This document shows positions 43,690 to 55,522 of a DNA stretch of 64,000 bases, one piece after another (position 1 is the first letter of the stretch; every line of letters starts with the position of its first letter). The notes under the pieces were generated by a model. It ran no database searches and was not told the DNA's origin. It was given only the letters and a program-made list of their open reading frames with translations. The DNA is from Berberis thunbergii (lineage: Eukaryota > Streptophyta > Magnoliopsida > Ranunculales > Berberidaceae), in the NCBI GenBank assembly GCA_003290165.1, contig QNQO01000531.1, positions 496,001 through 560,000 on the forward strand, given 5' to 3'. The translations under genes were made by a program, and so were the position numbers.

Positions 43690-46600
43690 GTTTGTAATGG
43701 AATATTTGTGTTTTTTCTGGGATCACATGTGGTTGGCAATTGGCATTGGGGACATCATAGTTAATGAAATAATATTATATTAGGATTAAAATATGGTTTT
43801 TCTGTTAAAGTAGTGAATAGTATGATAATAAATTATTTGTTGTGATAATGGCATGATCACCTTACCTAAGAGAGACTGGTTTGTTCATGGGAATTCTATA
43901 TTTTGTATAGAGTGCAACCCATCTCAAAAGCTCTATTTAGAGTGCAGAAAATCTAGAGTGTGTTTAAATGTCAAATCTGGGCGTGCTTCTCGTGAAATAC
44001 AGGAATTTCTAGCATCTAATTTCACGCAACCAACATGTCATTAGAGTGGCAGATCTAAGATTAGTAGGTCCGCCCCTTTGTCATTACAAATATTTGCTCA
44101 AAATATCTAGAGAGCCAGGCCCCTAGGAGATTCTGATCTGTGAGTGTGAATGTGTTTGATTTGGAGCATTATAAGCCCATCTCTAAAATGATGAAGGATA
44201 TTGGACTTGGCCTAGCACAAGCCTTACCTTGCCTCTCTAGACAAGTTGATATTTGCTAGTAAAATGGTAACTTGAACCCCCAAGACATTCCTGTCTTCTT
44301 CAAAACCCCAAAACAGCTCAGCGAAATGTTAATTTGTGTAATTTCTTGATTTCAATTCAGTAGTACTAAATGTGTTTAATCTAAACAAGAGTTTCTTTAT
44401 GTATGAGAGACTGCAACTTGTAAAAAGCCATAGAAGGAAACCTAGATATTGAGAACTATACAAAATTATATAAATAAAACAATGTATTGCTTAACATAGA
44501 AGTAAGACTTCAAATGAGGTTGGACAATGAACAATATGATCATTTGTTCATGAACCAACACTTGAAAATTATTAGGGAAAACAAAAAATATGTGGTCTGA
44601 AATACTGGCTATTTCAAGGATTGTATGTGCTCCAACCACCTTGCAAGGGGGAACGATTAAAGGACTCACAAAACAAATCCCTATATTTAGCATGGTAAAC
44701 TGGCACCCTCATGATACTATTTTCTAGAGTGCCGATTCCATGAGGTTAACATCCGCTCATGGTGCGGGGTTTTGTCGTTTGATTAACCTACCATATAGAT
44801 CTTGCGAGCACTGAACTGTAGAAGTATTTACCCTCAAGGTTCACCTCGTGAAATCCTTACACTATTTTATATATCATTTGTCAAGCAAAGAAATTAAGTT
44901 TTAAAAAAAATATATCTATAAGAGAGTTTTGTTCTTCATGGCACCAAGTAATTGTAAGGTTCATTTAGATCTGGTATTTAGTATTGATAATGCAAAGTCA
45001 ATTATATCGATCAACAAGAAAGGTGTCTCTTGGCACGATTAGATTATTTGTAGATCAAACTGAATTAAAAAAACAAAATATCTATTTTATTTTATTAAAA
45101 TATCAATTTTAACTTTAAGAAGAATAATAATAAATAAATAAAAAGTAAAGGCTAGATGATGGTCTAGTTGCAAGTTTTAGATGCGAACCCATGTGTGTTC
45201 TGCAAATCGGAGGTTAACTTGATATTATATGGGAGAAAAGATGATGTCAGTGAAGCGGGGTTAAAGGTTAGGATATTTAATTATCATGTTGCCCGTCATT
45301 TGTTGTTGTTATATTTAAAGAGTAGTTAAAAAGGTAAATATAAAAATGTAAAAATGCCACCCAACCTGCAAACTCAGGCTCCCTAGAAGCACTCTTTTTA
45401 ATTCTTTAAGTGATCAACTCGACTTTATCATCTTCTGCAATGGTCAATAATATAGCTCAAATTGTTAATGAAGTTCAATCTGATGCGTATACAAGGTGAG
45501 AAGAAACTATGAGAAGTAGGATTAATTAGGATGGTCCAACACGTCTAACCCGTGCCTAATCTCAAATTTCGGTAGGATAAGTAAAGCTTGGCTAGGATTA
45601 TAATTCGCTATCAAGGAAATTTAAGCGAAAAATTGGTTTTATGAAATTATGAAAATAAAAATGGCGAAATTACAAAGGTTTTTTTTTGTAAATTTCGGGG
45701 TTTTTCATAAATTTTGTAAAAATAAAAAAATCAGCTACTAAAAAAACATTTTTCAAGAGTTTTTTTCAAAATTTTTGAAGTTTTTTTCATAAATTTCAGG
45801 ATTCTTTTTAGCTATCATTTCTTCTAATTATTCTTGATTTTTTAAACAATCTCCTAATGTTCTAATTATCATTTCTATATGTATAGTAATTTTTTAAACC
45901 ACCCCCTATTTTCTAATTAGATATAGATTTCATATTTAGTTCATTTCTTGGTATTTAGGCTTTATTTATTGTGTTTAACATATTTATTTACTTGATCTTT
46001 TTTTTTCAAATATTTCATATACCCTCAAAATTCATTATATATATTTAATGCATCTTCAAAAAATTTCCCTTTTTTCTTTACACACCAAAATATTTCTTAA
46101 AATCAGGATACCAAAATTAACTCAAAAAACAAAATCACAATCCTTGTTGGCAATGGACAACAATGTATATAATTTTAAGAAGTGAGACAACCTAATTCCA
46201 AGTTCCGGTAGGATGGTCGAAGAATCCTATGACCAACTCAACCAGTACGATCTAAAATCTCAAGGTTGACTAGGTTTGGGAAATATGGGTTTCAACCCAA
46301 AGCAGGGTTTATGGACTGGGTTGGGTTGTGTGTTTGATTTTTCAGTGTTTAAAGGAAAAAAAAATCTCAAAAAATTGAGTTTTTTGGCATTTAATTTTTT
46401 TTAGGACAAAAAAAAAACTTTTTTGCTGGTGAAATGTTTTATCTTGAAGCGGAAAAACTTTGTTTAGGCTCCCACTCGAAAAACTTTTACTTATTCGATT
46501 TTTTCACTCACCGGCGACTCTCTCTTTGACTCAAAACCCTCAAAAGACTCAATGTCTGAACATTCAAAGCCTCGTTGAACAAATTCTTCTATTCTCCTGA

Positions 46601-47157
46601 ACAATTCCTCCACAAACAGAAATGCTCCCTAATAAAAAAATATTTCCCTGGTGCAATCAATCAATGAAAAAAAATTAATTTTTTCATGAACTATTTTTTT
46701 TCCAAAGAAAACATTTTTTCCGTTGAAATTTTTCCAAAAATAAACACATCATAGATTTTGTTTTTCAGTGATGGTTTGTTCAGTTGCACGAAAAACAAAC
46801 ATGGAAATTAAAATCATTTCCGTGAATTCAATTCTGAGGCCCCTTTCGAAACTTGGATTCTTATGAGTAGTGGAAATATAGTCTAATGAACAATCAATTT
46901 TCTATTAGTAAATAGACAACCAAACAACAAGCATAAAAAATAAAAATAAAAATAAATTTTATTTCCCATAAAAAAAATGGCTAACCAAACAGACTCCAGT
47001 AAAATTCAAATTTTAGTAAATAAAGTCTATCATCATATTCTTACCATTCTATGTCTACGTCAGTATAGATAGGAAATGGGCAAAGTATTCAAACAAAACT
47101 GTTGCAGATAAAAGTAAAACCTTCAAACCCACCTAGGTTACAATATGAACTTTACCT
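43690..47157. other. AT-rich intergenic DNA
   Basis: Long T/A runs and no recognised gene or paired terminal repeats. Open frames at 43853-44044 and 44466-44693 have no motif. It may include old decayed repeats I cannot identify. Confidence 0.45.
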
Positions 47158-47645
47158 TTTATACTTGGACCCGAGGGGGGGCTCTTGCGCACAAAGCACA
47201 TGACCTCCTCATGTGCATCAACGGTAACCATTAGATTAAAGTAGATTTTTATGTGTACCAATCTGGGCCGTTAGATTTATTGAACGGCTCAGATTCACGG
47301 ATTTGAAATTTTTTTTTTTCATCTCTGTTTTTCTCAATTTTTTTCTCTCTCTCTCATTTTCACTCTGCTACTTGCCAAAATTTCGCTACCGAAAGTTGGA
47401 GAAGAAGTTGCCAAGATTGGTACACATGAATTTGAAGTTGCCTTGTCAAAATTTCTCAAAACCAAAAACAGAACAAAGAAGAAAAGCAAAGAAGAAGAAA
47501 TCAACACCACCACCAATCTCTTCTCTTCTTCTCCTCTTTCTTATTCTCTTCAAACACTCGAAACAAAATTCTCTCTTTCCCTCTCTGTTTTATCTTCAAA
47601 ACCCAGATTTCAATTTCCCATTTTGCCCTTATCTGCAATGCCCCA

Positions 47646-47972
47646 ATGACCCCACAAGACGACGATGAAGAGGAGGAGGCAGAGGAGTTCTTCGAATCAA
47701 ACGATCGAATCCTCTCTTCTACTTCTGCCTCTGCATCATCTGCTGTTTCAGAAGAAGATGAAGAGACCCTTTGCTCAAATTCGTCGAATGAGGCCACTTC
47801 CTCTGCCCCCTCATCTCTGCCAATCCCCAAATTCCCAATCTCCTCTGTTTCTAATTTCTACATCTGGGTGTCTGACGAGGACGATGAGAGTGGCGAGGAA
47901 GAGAAGACTGAACACGGCAGAGACGAAGATTTTGTAGGAGAAGAAGTTGCCAAGGCCTCCTCTACCGGCTGA
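47646..47972 (+). pseudogene. Unrecognised acidic ORF inside the Mutator-like element
   Basis: A 108-residue frame rich in Glu, Asp and Ser (TPQDDDEEEEAEEFFESNDR, then SNFYIWVSDEDDESGEEE). I do not recognise the source. The CT-rich leader upstream, the composition shift against flanking AT-rich DNA, and the position inside MULE inverted repeats suggest a captured first exon. It could also be a chance frame in low-complexity sequence. Confidence 0.35.
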
Positions 47973-48770
47973 TCCGGTGAAACAACCACCGCGCGGCATT
48001 GGAAAAGAGATTTATGAGATGAATGACTGGAGGCATGACTAATCTTTCTCGCCTCGAATTCTCTGGCTGAATCGCAGGTGATTGTCGAGGCTGCTCTGTT
48101 TGTGACTTCTATTGGTTTTCTTCTGTCGGACTGTCGCAACCCTCTCTCGCCCCACTGTTGGTTTTCTTCTGTTGTTGTGTTTGGTGAAGGAGCCTGGGAG
48201 GTTGAAGTGAAGAAGAACGCTCGTGTTCGATTTCTCTTTGCTTTGTCAGACTGTCGCAACCCTATGTTGTTGTGAACTAAAGACGTGAAGAAAAAGAAGA
48301 AATAAGAAAGCAGGGAAAAAGAAGAACTTGTTTTCGTTACTTTGAGTGAAGGTGGAGAGGAGTTGGTGCGCTGATCTCTGCGTGGAGTCGCTCGATTTGT
48401 GAAGATGCCTGGCTGATGTACCAAAGTTTTTGTTCTTCAAAATTTTAATAGAACCTTTTGCAGCTTTGCATGTATACATGTTTATCCCTTTCATCTACTC
48501 TAATTATCACTTGCCATTGAATCAAGGGTTTCGAAAGGGAGCGATTGGTGTTTGGAATTGAAGAAGCTCTGCTGCTGCATTGCCTCGAGTGAAAATGAGA
48601 GAGAGAGAGAGAGAAATTGAGAAAGACAGAGATGAAAAAAAAATTTCAAATCTGTGAATCTAAGCCGTTCAATAAATCTAACGGCTCAGATTGGTACACA
48701 TAAAAATCTAATTTAATCTAATGGTTACTCTTGATGCACATGAGGAGGTCCTGCGCACAAAGCGCAGGAG

Positions 48771-48791
48771 CCCCCCCCCCCCCCCCCCCCC
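48771..48791. repeat. 21-C homopolymer at the MULE right end
   Basis: Twenty-one consecutive C. The matching site in the left inverted repeat has only seven G, so this end expanded by slippage, or the run is an assembly error. Confidence 0.8.
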
Positions 48792-49204
48792 GGGTCCTTT
48801 ATACTTGGATAATTAGGAGATGTTGGCTTACTAAGCCGTCCTACTATCATTTGTACGACCCATATTTTATTATCATAAAGTTGTTATCAACCAAGATGCT
48901 GACAGGTTTCTGAAAAAGCACTCACTATACCTTGCCATAGAGACTCTACAAACTCTATTTTTAGGTTTTCGTCAGTGGTTGAGGAGAATACTTTCAATTA
49001 TTTGAACTTTGAAGTGAATGGTTTGCCTCTCCCCAAGGGCACCTAGACGTGCTTTGTTGTATCCTGTACAACTTACTCTCATGATCTAAACTGTTAAAAC
49101 AATGACATTTGATTTGAAGTTTTTTCTGGAAGATGCAATACGCAAGGTTTCATGGGACCAGGTGGAGACTGGAGACTAGACTTATCTCCATCCCATAATA
49201 ATAG

Positions 49205-49422
49205 GGATTGAGGGGGGTTCCTGTGCACAGTGGGTAGGAGCAGCTCCTACGCGGGCCTCCCAGCTGTTGGATCAGAATCCAACGGTTCAAATCATATGAA
49301 TTTGAAATTCAAATTTTATTTTAAAAAAATTCCCGCCAAAAACCTCTCTCCTCCCATATGATCTGAACCGTTGGATTCTGATCCAACGGCTGGGAGGCCC
49401 GCGCAGGAGCCCCCCTCAATCC
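49205..49422. mobile_element. Mutator-like MITE
   Basis: 218 bp with a perfect 9-bp TSD TAATAATAG (49196-49204, 49423-49431). Inverted ends GGATTGAGGGGGG(T/C)TCCTG and arms with GTTGGATCAGAATCCAACGG make it nearly a full foldback. A 24-base block, GTGCACAGTGGGTAGGAGCA and neighbours, is present only in the left arm. Confidence 0.85.
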
Positions 49423-49505
49423 TAATAATAGTGACTTATGCAGGCTCAAAGTCTACTCTAAAATGTTAAGAATGATCTTTCTTGAAGATGGAAAATAGGG
49501 CATGT

Positions 49506-49647
49506 CTTATTAGCGCAGAAACGGGCGAGGGAGGGGGGGTGCAACCCTCCATCATTTTCGAGATGCGTGAAGGCATACATCTTGAGGGGGATGGAGGGTT
49601 GCACCCCCTCCCTCGCCCGTTTCCTCGCTCGTTTCCTCGCCAATTAG
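49506..49647. mobile_element. Foldback MITE related to the one in ALDH intron 1
   Basis: Arms ACGGGCGAGGGAGGGGG and CCCCTCCCTCGCCCGT, with GGGTTGCACC and complement, form a hairpin around GAGATGCGTGAAGG. The right end CCTCGCCAATTAG matches the related copies. Confidence 0.7.
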
Positions 49648-50050
49648 AATTCCCGTGGAAAATAATAGTGTCTAATCCAAAATATTTTCATTTTTAATAA
49701 GTAACATTTTGTCACATTTTACTAGAATGCCAATGATCATTCTTGTGCAAAATGTGTATAATTTTTAAGAAATCCCAACTTTTTAAGGGAACTGGTGGGG
49801 CAACATCAATGGGATACTAACTAGACTTGTGATGTATGATATCACAAATTCAAGGTTTGAATTTTGTTGGAGACGTTTAATGGAAATAGGATTCAATTTT
49901 AAACCAAACTCATCTTAAAAAAAAATCAGAGCAATCCTAATGTGCCATCCATGATCTCGAGGCATTTAATAATTATGGGTTCCAATTAGAAACCCAACTT
50001 GTCTTCCAAAAAAAAAGTTGGAACAACCCTAATGCGGAATCCATGATAAC
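49648..50050. other. Intergenic DNA, nothing recognised
   Basis: AT-rich. Contains two diverged copies of a sentence-like block (ATTCAATTTTAAACCAAACTC near 49890 and GGGTTCCAATTAGAAACCC near 49977), each followed by 'CCTAATG..CCATGAT'. Probably a short tandem duplication. Confidence 0.4.
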
Positions 50051-50545
50051 CCCACTCACAACCCATGTAACAAGCTACACCAAGTAAGAAGTGTAGAACA
50101 ATTAGTTCATAAGACTGTCGTTGTATGACCATTCATCAACAGGTGTTGCTTCCCAAATCGCGTAAAAGTGCAAACCTATAGCTGCAAAAGTAGGAATAAT
50201 GGCACCAGAAATTATATTGTTTCCATAAAGTAGAAACCCATAAACATGTTCACGAATATTATCAATAACCATTGGAGGAGCAACAATAAAGGCGATAATA
50301 AATACAAAAGTAGCAGTCAATAAGGTAGGGATCATCAAAACACCAAACAATCCAATGTAAAGACGATTTTCGGTGTTGGTTATCCAATTACAAAAACAAC
50401 CCCACAGGCTTTCGCGTCTTTCTAAAATTGTAATCATGCTAAAATCTTGGTTTATTCAATCATCAGGGACTCCCAAGCACACAGAGGGACAATGATTGTT
50501 TTTTGTCATACATGTGTCAATTGGTCCCCTTGCGTGAGAACTTTT
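50051..50545 (-). pseudogene. psbA: Plastid DNA insertion (NUPT) with 5' psbA and its promoter region
   Basis: The minus strand carries the psbA 5' UTR (GTGTGCTTGGGAGTCCCTGA near 50480) and codons for the photosystem II D1 N-terminus ([56 protein letters not shown]). The first 111 codons stay open from 50437. A small deletion near 50115 then shifts the frame, and homology ([16 protein letters not shown] in the original frame) continues to 50051. Many substitutions and lost residues show decay in the nucleus. It cannot supply D1. Confidence 0.9.
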
Positions 50546-50817
50546 ATTTGAATACCTTGATGGTTGTCAAGCTTGTAAAGATAATGGAATGAAAGTGATG
50601 CTGACGTTTCTTTTTTAATTTCTAAAAGTGTCAAGTGGTTCCTCTGTGACGGAAGTTTGTGTCAACTTTTTATTTTTATGGCAGCGACTACTCCATACTA
50701 CCAAAAGCACTTTACTCACACTACCAATAAATATGCATAACCTAACAGGGAAACCCAAACTCAAAATGAAAAACCACAAAACAGGGTAATTTTTTGCCAA
50801 TTTAAACCCTAAATTAA
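50546..50817. other. Spacer between NUPT and tandem array
   Basis: No feature recognised. Confidence 0.4.
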
Positions 50818-51526
50818 GACCGATTCTCAAGCTCATCAAGACATGAAAAATTGTAATACTTTGAGTTATCTAATAAACACAACTTGAATTACTTGAAAAT
50901 ATTTTGAAATGAGCAAGTTATCATTATGTTACTAAAGTCACGCAAATCTAGCTCGCAATGAAAATGGGATAGTGTCCTTGACTTTCGGCCAACTTATATG
51001 CTTGTTCCCAGATCGAATATCAAACTCATCAAAAATAAAAAATTATAGTACTCTGAGTTATCTAAAAAACCCAACTTGAATCACTTGCAAATATTTTGAA
51101 ACGAACAAGTTATGGTCATTTTACTAAAGTTGCGCAAATTTGTCTCGCAATAAAAACGGAATAGTGTCTCTAAAATTTGGCCAACTTATGTGCTCGATCG
51201 ACATCGATTCTCAAGTTGATCGAAACACAAAATTGTATTACTCTGAGTTATCTAATAAAAATATCTTGAATCACTTGAAAATCTTTTGAAATGAGCAATT
51301 TAAGCTCATTTTACTAAAGTCGTGCAAATCTGTCTCGCACTGAAACATGATAGTGTCCCTGACTTTCGGCCAACTTATGTGCTCGATCGAGACCTATTCT
51401 CAATTTGATCAAAACATAAAACTTATAGTATTCTAAATTATCTAATAATCACAATTTGAATCACTTGTAAATGTTTTCAAAATGAGAAACTTATGATCAT
51501 TTTACTAAAGTCATGTAAATCTGTCC
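50818..51526. repeat. Tandem array, about 190-bp unit, 3.7 copies
   Basis: The word CTCTGAGTTATCTAATAAA or close variants recurs at about 50863, 51055, 51245 and 51435, spacing 192, 190 and 190. Other shared words are CACTTGAAAATATTTTGAAA, TTTTACTAAAGTC and TTTCGGCCAACTTATGTGCT. The last unit is cut short. The unit length is near nucleosomal, like many plant satellites. Confidence 0.85.
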
Positions 51527-52383
51527 GAAAAAAATTTCAACAATTTTTTTTACTGATCGCCCAAATCAATGCGAGGTTTTGCATTGTCTCTGGCGAACAA
51601 TATTTTTTTTTTTTTTGTGATTACTAATTTTTTTTTCTTCTGAATTTTACTTTGTTTTTGTGATTGAAAATATTTATGAAGTTTCCATTAGATTACTTTG
51701 TTTTTTTGAAATTTTTTGGGGAGGTTGCGATTTGGGGTTCAATTTTTAAGGGTTTCGATTTTGATGGAGAGAGAAGAGATTCGAATGGAGGAGGGAGGAA
51801 TCGCGTTTCGATTTGAATGGGAAAAGGAAAAATGTTGGTTTTTTAATTATATAGGTGGTGTGAAAAAGTGTGGTGATGTTAAAAAGAAAGTAAGTAGTGT
51901 GGGAGAGTAAAATAGTGTGAAAAAACACTTATGATGATGTAAATTAATGGCCTTTTTGTTTTTGGACAGTGATAAGATTGTAATGGACGTTTTATCTTCT
52001 TAGTAGAACTTCCAAAGTATTTATCCTGTTTTGCTTTTTTTTTTTTTTTTTTAATTTTATTTTATTGTATTAGCAACTCATTTTTAGTATTTTTCTGATC
52101 GAAGGCACGCCTATTAGAAGAAATATGCATGTATTTCAACTTTAAGAACATCTAAAGTTCTAGACAGTATGTATGGACGCGCCAAATGTGTGTTAATCAT
52201 TAGCCTTTATGTTGGTGGCTCCTTCACAGATTATGAATCTAATTCTTTCAAGAATAAAACCCCTTTGCATAATTGTATCCCTATGGTTGAAGCTATTTGT
52301 CATTGAAGAGATGATGTAGAAAGACAAGGCCAATAGTTGGTAGTGTTTTATATATTGGTCATCTTGCCTTTGTGTGTTTCCCT
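51527..52383. other. Intergenic DNA with poly-T runs
   Basis: Runs of 14-19 T near 51602 and 52036. The 64-codon frame at 51716-51910 has no motif. Nothing else recognised. Confidence 0.4.
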
Positions 52384-52599
52384 TTTTTTTTTTTTTTCTT
52401 TTTTCCGAATACGAAGATTTTTATTGAAGATAAGAAGAGAAATAAATTACAATCATCCCTATATTAAGGAATGCCAAGACACTATGAATGTGTTAGAGAA
52501 CAAGTCTTTAAAGAGATTATAAGCCAAACTCATCTTCCACATCAATTCCCTAATCTCGATAAAAATAGAGTATTCTGATCTGTTAAGCCCTTAAAAAAA

Positions 52600-53298
52600 C
52601 TCTTATATTTCTTTCTTTCCACACACACCACACGAACACATGAGGAACCTACGTCATAACCACTCCGCGTATCAGGATAGATTAGCTTGAGACCATCAAC
52701 TTAGCCAATCCAAAAGGGAACCTTAAAACATCAAACTCATACCAAATTCTGACAAGAAACTGTTCCAAATGGATTTAGAAAATCTGTAATGAAACATCAA
52801 GTGATCCAGAGTCTCTTCATTCTCATTACAAAGCACACAAAGAGTTTCTATGAGGATTCTTCTCTTCTTCAACCTGTTCTTAGTCAGGATCCTTTCATGT
52901 AGTACTGACCAACAAAAGAAATTAATCTGAGGAAAATGAAAGGGTAGGAGTGGGTCTCATAATAAGATGCAACCAGCATATTAGAAAATTCTTCCACCGA
53001 GAAACCCACACTTTTACCCTTCCACACCAAACTATCAGATCCCTTCGAGAGCATCTGAATATCCAACAGTTGCATTAAATTGGCAGCCTCATATAGCTCC
53101 CCATCATTTAGGGTTCTCCGAAAAGAAAGATCCCAGGAATCTTCATTGGACCAAAAATTGCTAACTCTCTCATTTTTCTTGTTGCTAATGGAAAACAACA
53201 TTGGAAATAGATCATTCAGAGGTTGGTTGCTACACCAAGAATCATGCCAAAAAGATATGAAATCATTATTGCCACATTGAAGCGTCGTGTGAGGGTAG
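52600..53298 (-). pseudogene. Second LINE ORF2, C-terminal zf-RVT part
   Basis: Reads FISFWHDSWCSNQPLNDLFP, NERVSNFWSNEDSWDLSFRR, SDSLVWKGKSVGFSVEEF and, after a frame change, CVLCNENEETLDHLMFHY with FSKSIWNSFLSEFG. These are the conserved zf-RVT blocks of plant L1, including its C..C and H..H ligands in part. Downstream is a degenerate tail up to the poly(A). Confidence 0.82.
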
Positions 53299-55151
53299 TG
53301 ATATTCACATAATTATTACATAATATATCCCTCAATTTATATATGTTAGTGTTTCGATTATTATATTTTATAGTAATTATTTCGTTTTCATCTCTTTGAA
53401 GGAATTTGAGAGTAAACGATGAAATCATATTAAGGCGACAAGTTAAGGAACGACAATTGGTAAATTCTAGCGGTGGTACAAAGTAGTGGGTCACACATCT
53501 AAACCCAAAACCTAAGCTAATAACCTAAACCCAAAACATAACCCATAAACCCAAAATCAAGCCCATAACTTAAATCCAAATCCAATGCTAAGCCCAATCA
53601 AACCCTAGACACATTCCCTCAATTGTCCAAGATTCTGATTTATTTTTGCCTTAAATCACTCATTGAACCCTCCCCTGAACTTGTCCATATTCATTTTCTC
53701 CTAATTCTCTATAAATACAAAAATTCAATGGATGAAAAAGGCGAGGAAGAGAAGGGAAAAGAAAAATTACAGAAAATTAAACCTTCTTCCTCACAAAGTG
53801 ATTTTCATCACACTAGAGCCACCACCATCACCACCTCACCCTGCTACCACCGAGCGAGCACCGTCACCACCACGAAACAGGGGAGTGACAACCCTGTTTC
53901 GCATCAGACATCACCTCGCCATCACCACCATCTGCCTTCATCTCGTCGTCCCTCCCTCTCTCTCCGCCACCACCACGAAACAGGGGAGTGACAACCCTAT
54001 TTCGCGTCAGACCTCCGCCTTGCCACAGACCCTGCTCCTTGTTTTCCTCTATTCTCCACGATCTCTCCCTCCTCCACCTTGCCCTCTCTGTTCCTGCATC
54101 ACAACAGACCGAGAACCACCACCACGCCGCGAAACAGAGCTTCACTGCGGCTCTGTTCTGCCTCGCAGCCAGCACTGTTCCTCCTCTTCTTTCGGCCTCT
54201 CTTCGTCTTGAGATCCTTCCTGCCACCCTTTCTCACGACCACCGTCGCAAGCGGCGCTTCAGCAGGCGGCACAAATCACCACGACAAGAGAAAAAGGGCT
54301 CCGCAAGCTCTCTGTTATTGTTTTTTTTTCTCTGTTTCTTTTCCTTATTTCACTGTTTACTCACCCTCAGTCTTCCTGCAGGTACCAGAGCCAGGTTGGA
54401 GCAGGAGGAAGCTCACGAGGAGCGAAGAACAGCGGTGTTCCAGGCGCTGTCGCACTGGGAACGAAGGGAATTGTAGCAGAGGCGCGGGAATGAGTTAAAT
54501 TCTAATTTTAGTTATTTGCACCCCCGATTTCCGCTTTGTACCACCACAAAGCTTGTGTACTTCATTTTCTCGGGATTCGTGTTCGGACCAATTGCTGATC
54601 TACTGAGTACCACCACATTGAGTTTGCGACAAACTAAATGGGTTGTATAAGTTATTGTGATTGATTTTAATGAATTGTGTGCTTAATTGTTAATTACAAT
54701 TTATTTCTGAAAGTTTTTGATAAATTGTTTTTGCTTGAAATAATTTGTTAATGTTTGATAGAAACATGATATAATTTAATTTGATTTTAATGATCATATA
54801 TTCGGTTTAAGCAAAGGATTCTCATCCCTAAAGCTTCTCGTTTTTAAATTCAGTAATTTAGATTTAAATAATTTTTGCTAACTCATTGGTGAGTCCAAGC
54901 CCACAAAATCCACATTTTTATTTTATTTACTTTTCTTATTTTTAGATTTATTTTTAGTTTAGTTTTAAAATGTTGTAACCCCATTTTCCATTTAAATTAG
55001 TTTAAATTAAATTATAAATTTCAATTGCATCCACCTTCCTCGTGGGATCGACCCGTACTTGCCGTTGTCTACCAATTAGGCACCGTGCACTTGTGGTTAT
55101 TACAAGTGGGCTAAATTAGCGTATTAATTTAAGGTAGTTAAACCCGCATCA
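53299..55151 (+). repeat. Single LTR of the second gypsy element
   Basis: Starts TGATATTCACAT and ends AACCCGCATCA. A TATA-like CTCTATAAATACAAAA lies near 53709. It is followed by a Pro/His-codon-rich stretch containing two small hairpins (53873-53901, 53976-54004; stems CGAAACAGGG/CCCTGTTTCG). It ends with the CCTCGTGGGATCGACCCGTA block common to plant gypsy LTRs. Confidence 0.78.
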
Positions 55152-55157
55152 AGTTTT

Positions 55158-55174
55158 TGGCGCCGTTGCTGGGG
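55158..55174 (+). promoter_or_regulatory. Primer-binding site, tRNA-Asp type
   Basis: TGGCGCCGTTGCTGGGG, seven bases after the LTR, matches the tRNA-Asp 3' end with one change. Confidence 0.8.
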
Positions 55175-55522
55175 AAGGTACCTGTAATACCCGCCTAATT
55201 AAATAAATATAAAAAAAATTCTTTTGTAGACCCTAATGTTAATGTTAGTCAATTGTATTTGGGCTTGGTTTTGGGCTTTTATTAAACTAATAAGTAGGGT
55301 TTTATTTTGTGAAGGAGGGTGAGTGCATTCGAAAGTTTGATGGGGGCGAATAGCCACCCACCTTATAAAGAGAATAACCCTATTTCTTCTTTTTTTTCTC
55401 TCATTCTTTTCTCCTTCCTTTTCCCTTTTCCCTTCTTCACAATTTTTCTCAATGGCGGCTGATGGTGAGACGAAACTGGCGAAAGGGGCTGCGATCTGGA
55501 GGTGAGATGGCGGATAGAAGGA

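Larger units (their letters stand above)
47167..48797. mobile_element. Mutator-like element with long inverted repeats (Pack-MULE candidate)
   Basis: A 1,631-bp element with a perfect 9-bp TSD TTTATACTT (47158-47166, 48798-48806). The inverted repeats start GGACCCG(A/G)GGGGGGG and run about 170-190 bases, sharing CCTCATGTGCATCAA and TTAGATTTATTGAACGGC. No MURA transposase. The interior is GC-richer and contains a CT-rich leader and an acidic open frame, so it may hold captured host DNA. Confidence 0.85.

Noticed and set aside
43853..44044. 63-residue frame in the intergenic region
   Set aside because: No similarity that I recognise, no gene-like context, and AT-rich surroundings.
47303..48424. 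Several overlapping frames within the Mutator-like element other than 47646-47972
   Set aside because: They are shadows in CT- or GA-rich sequence with no consistent coding signal.
49205..49647. Hairpins as microRNA precursors
   Set aside because: Both are full foldback MITEs with transposon borders. Nothing indicates a defined mature small RNA.
50102..50437. Functional psbA
   Set aside because: Truncated, many altered conserved residues, a frameshift, and surrounded by nuclear DNA.
53623..54498. Overlapping Pro/His/Ser/Arg-rich frames on both strands
   Set aside because: They lie inside the LTR after its TATA box and are products of low-complexity CCACCA/CTC sequence.
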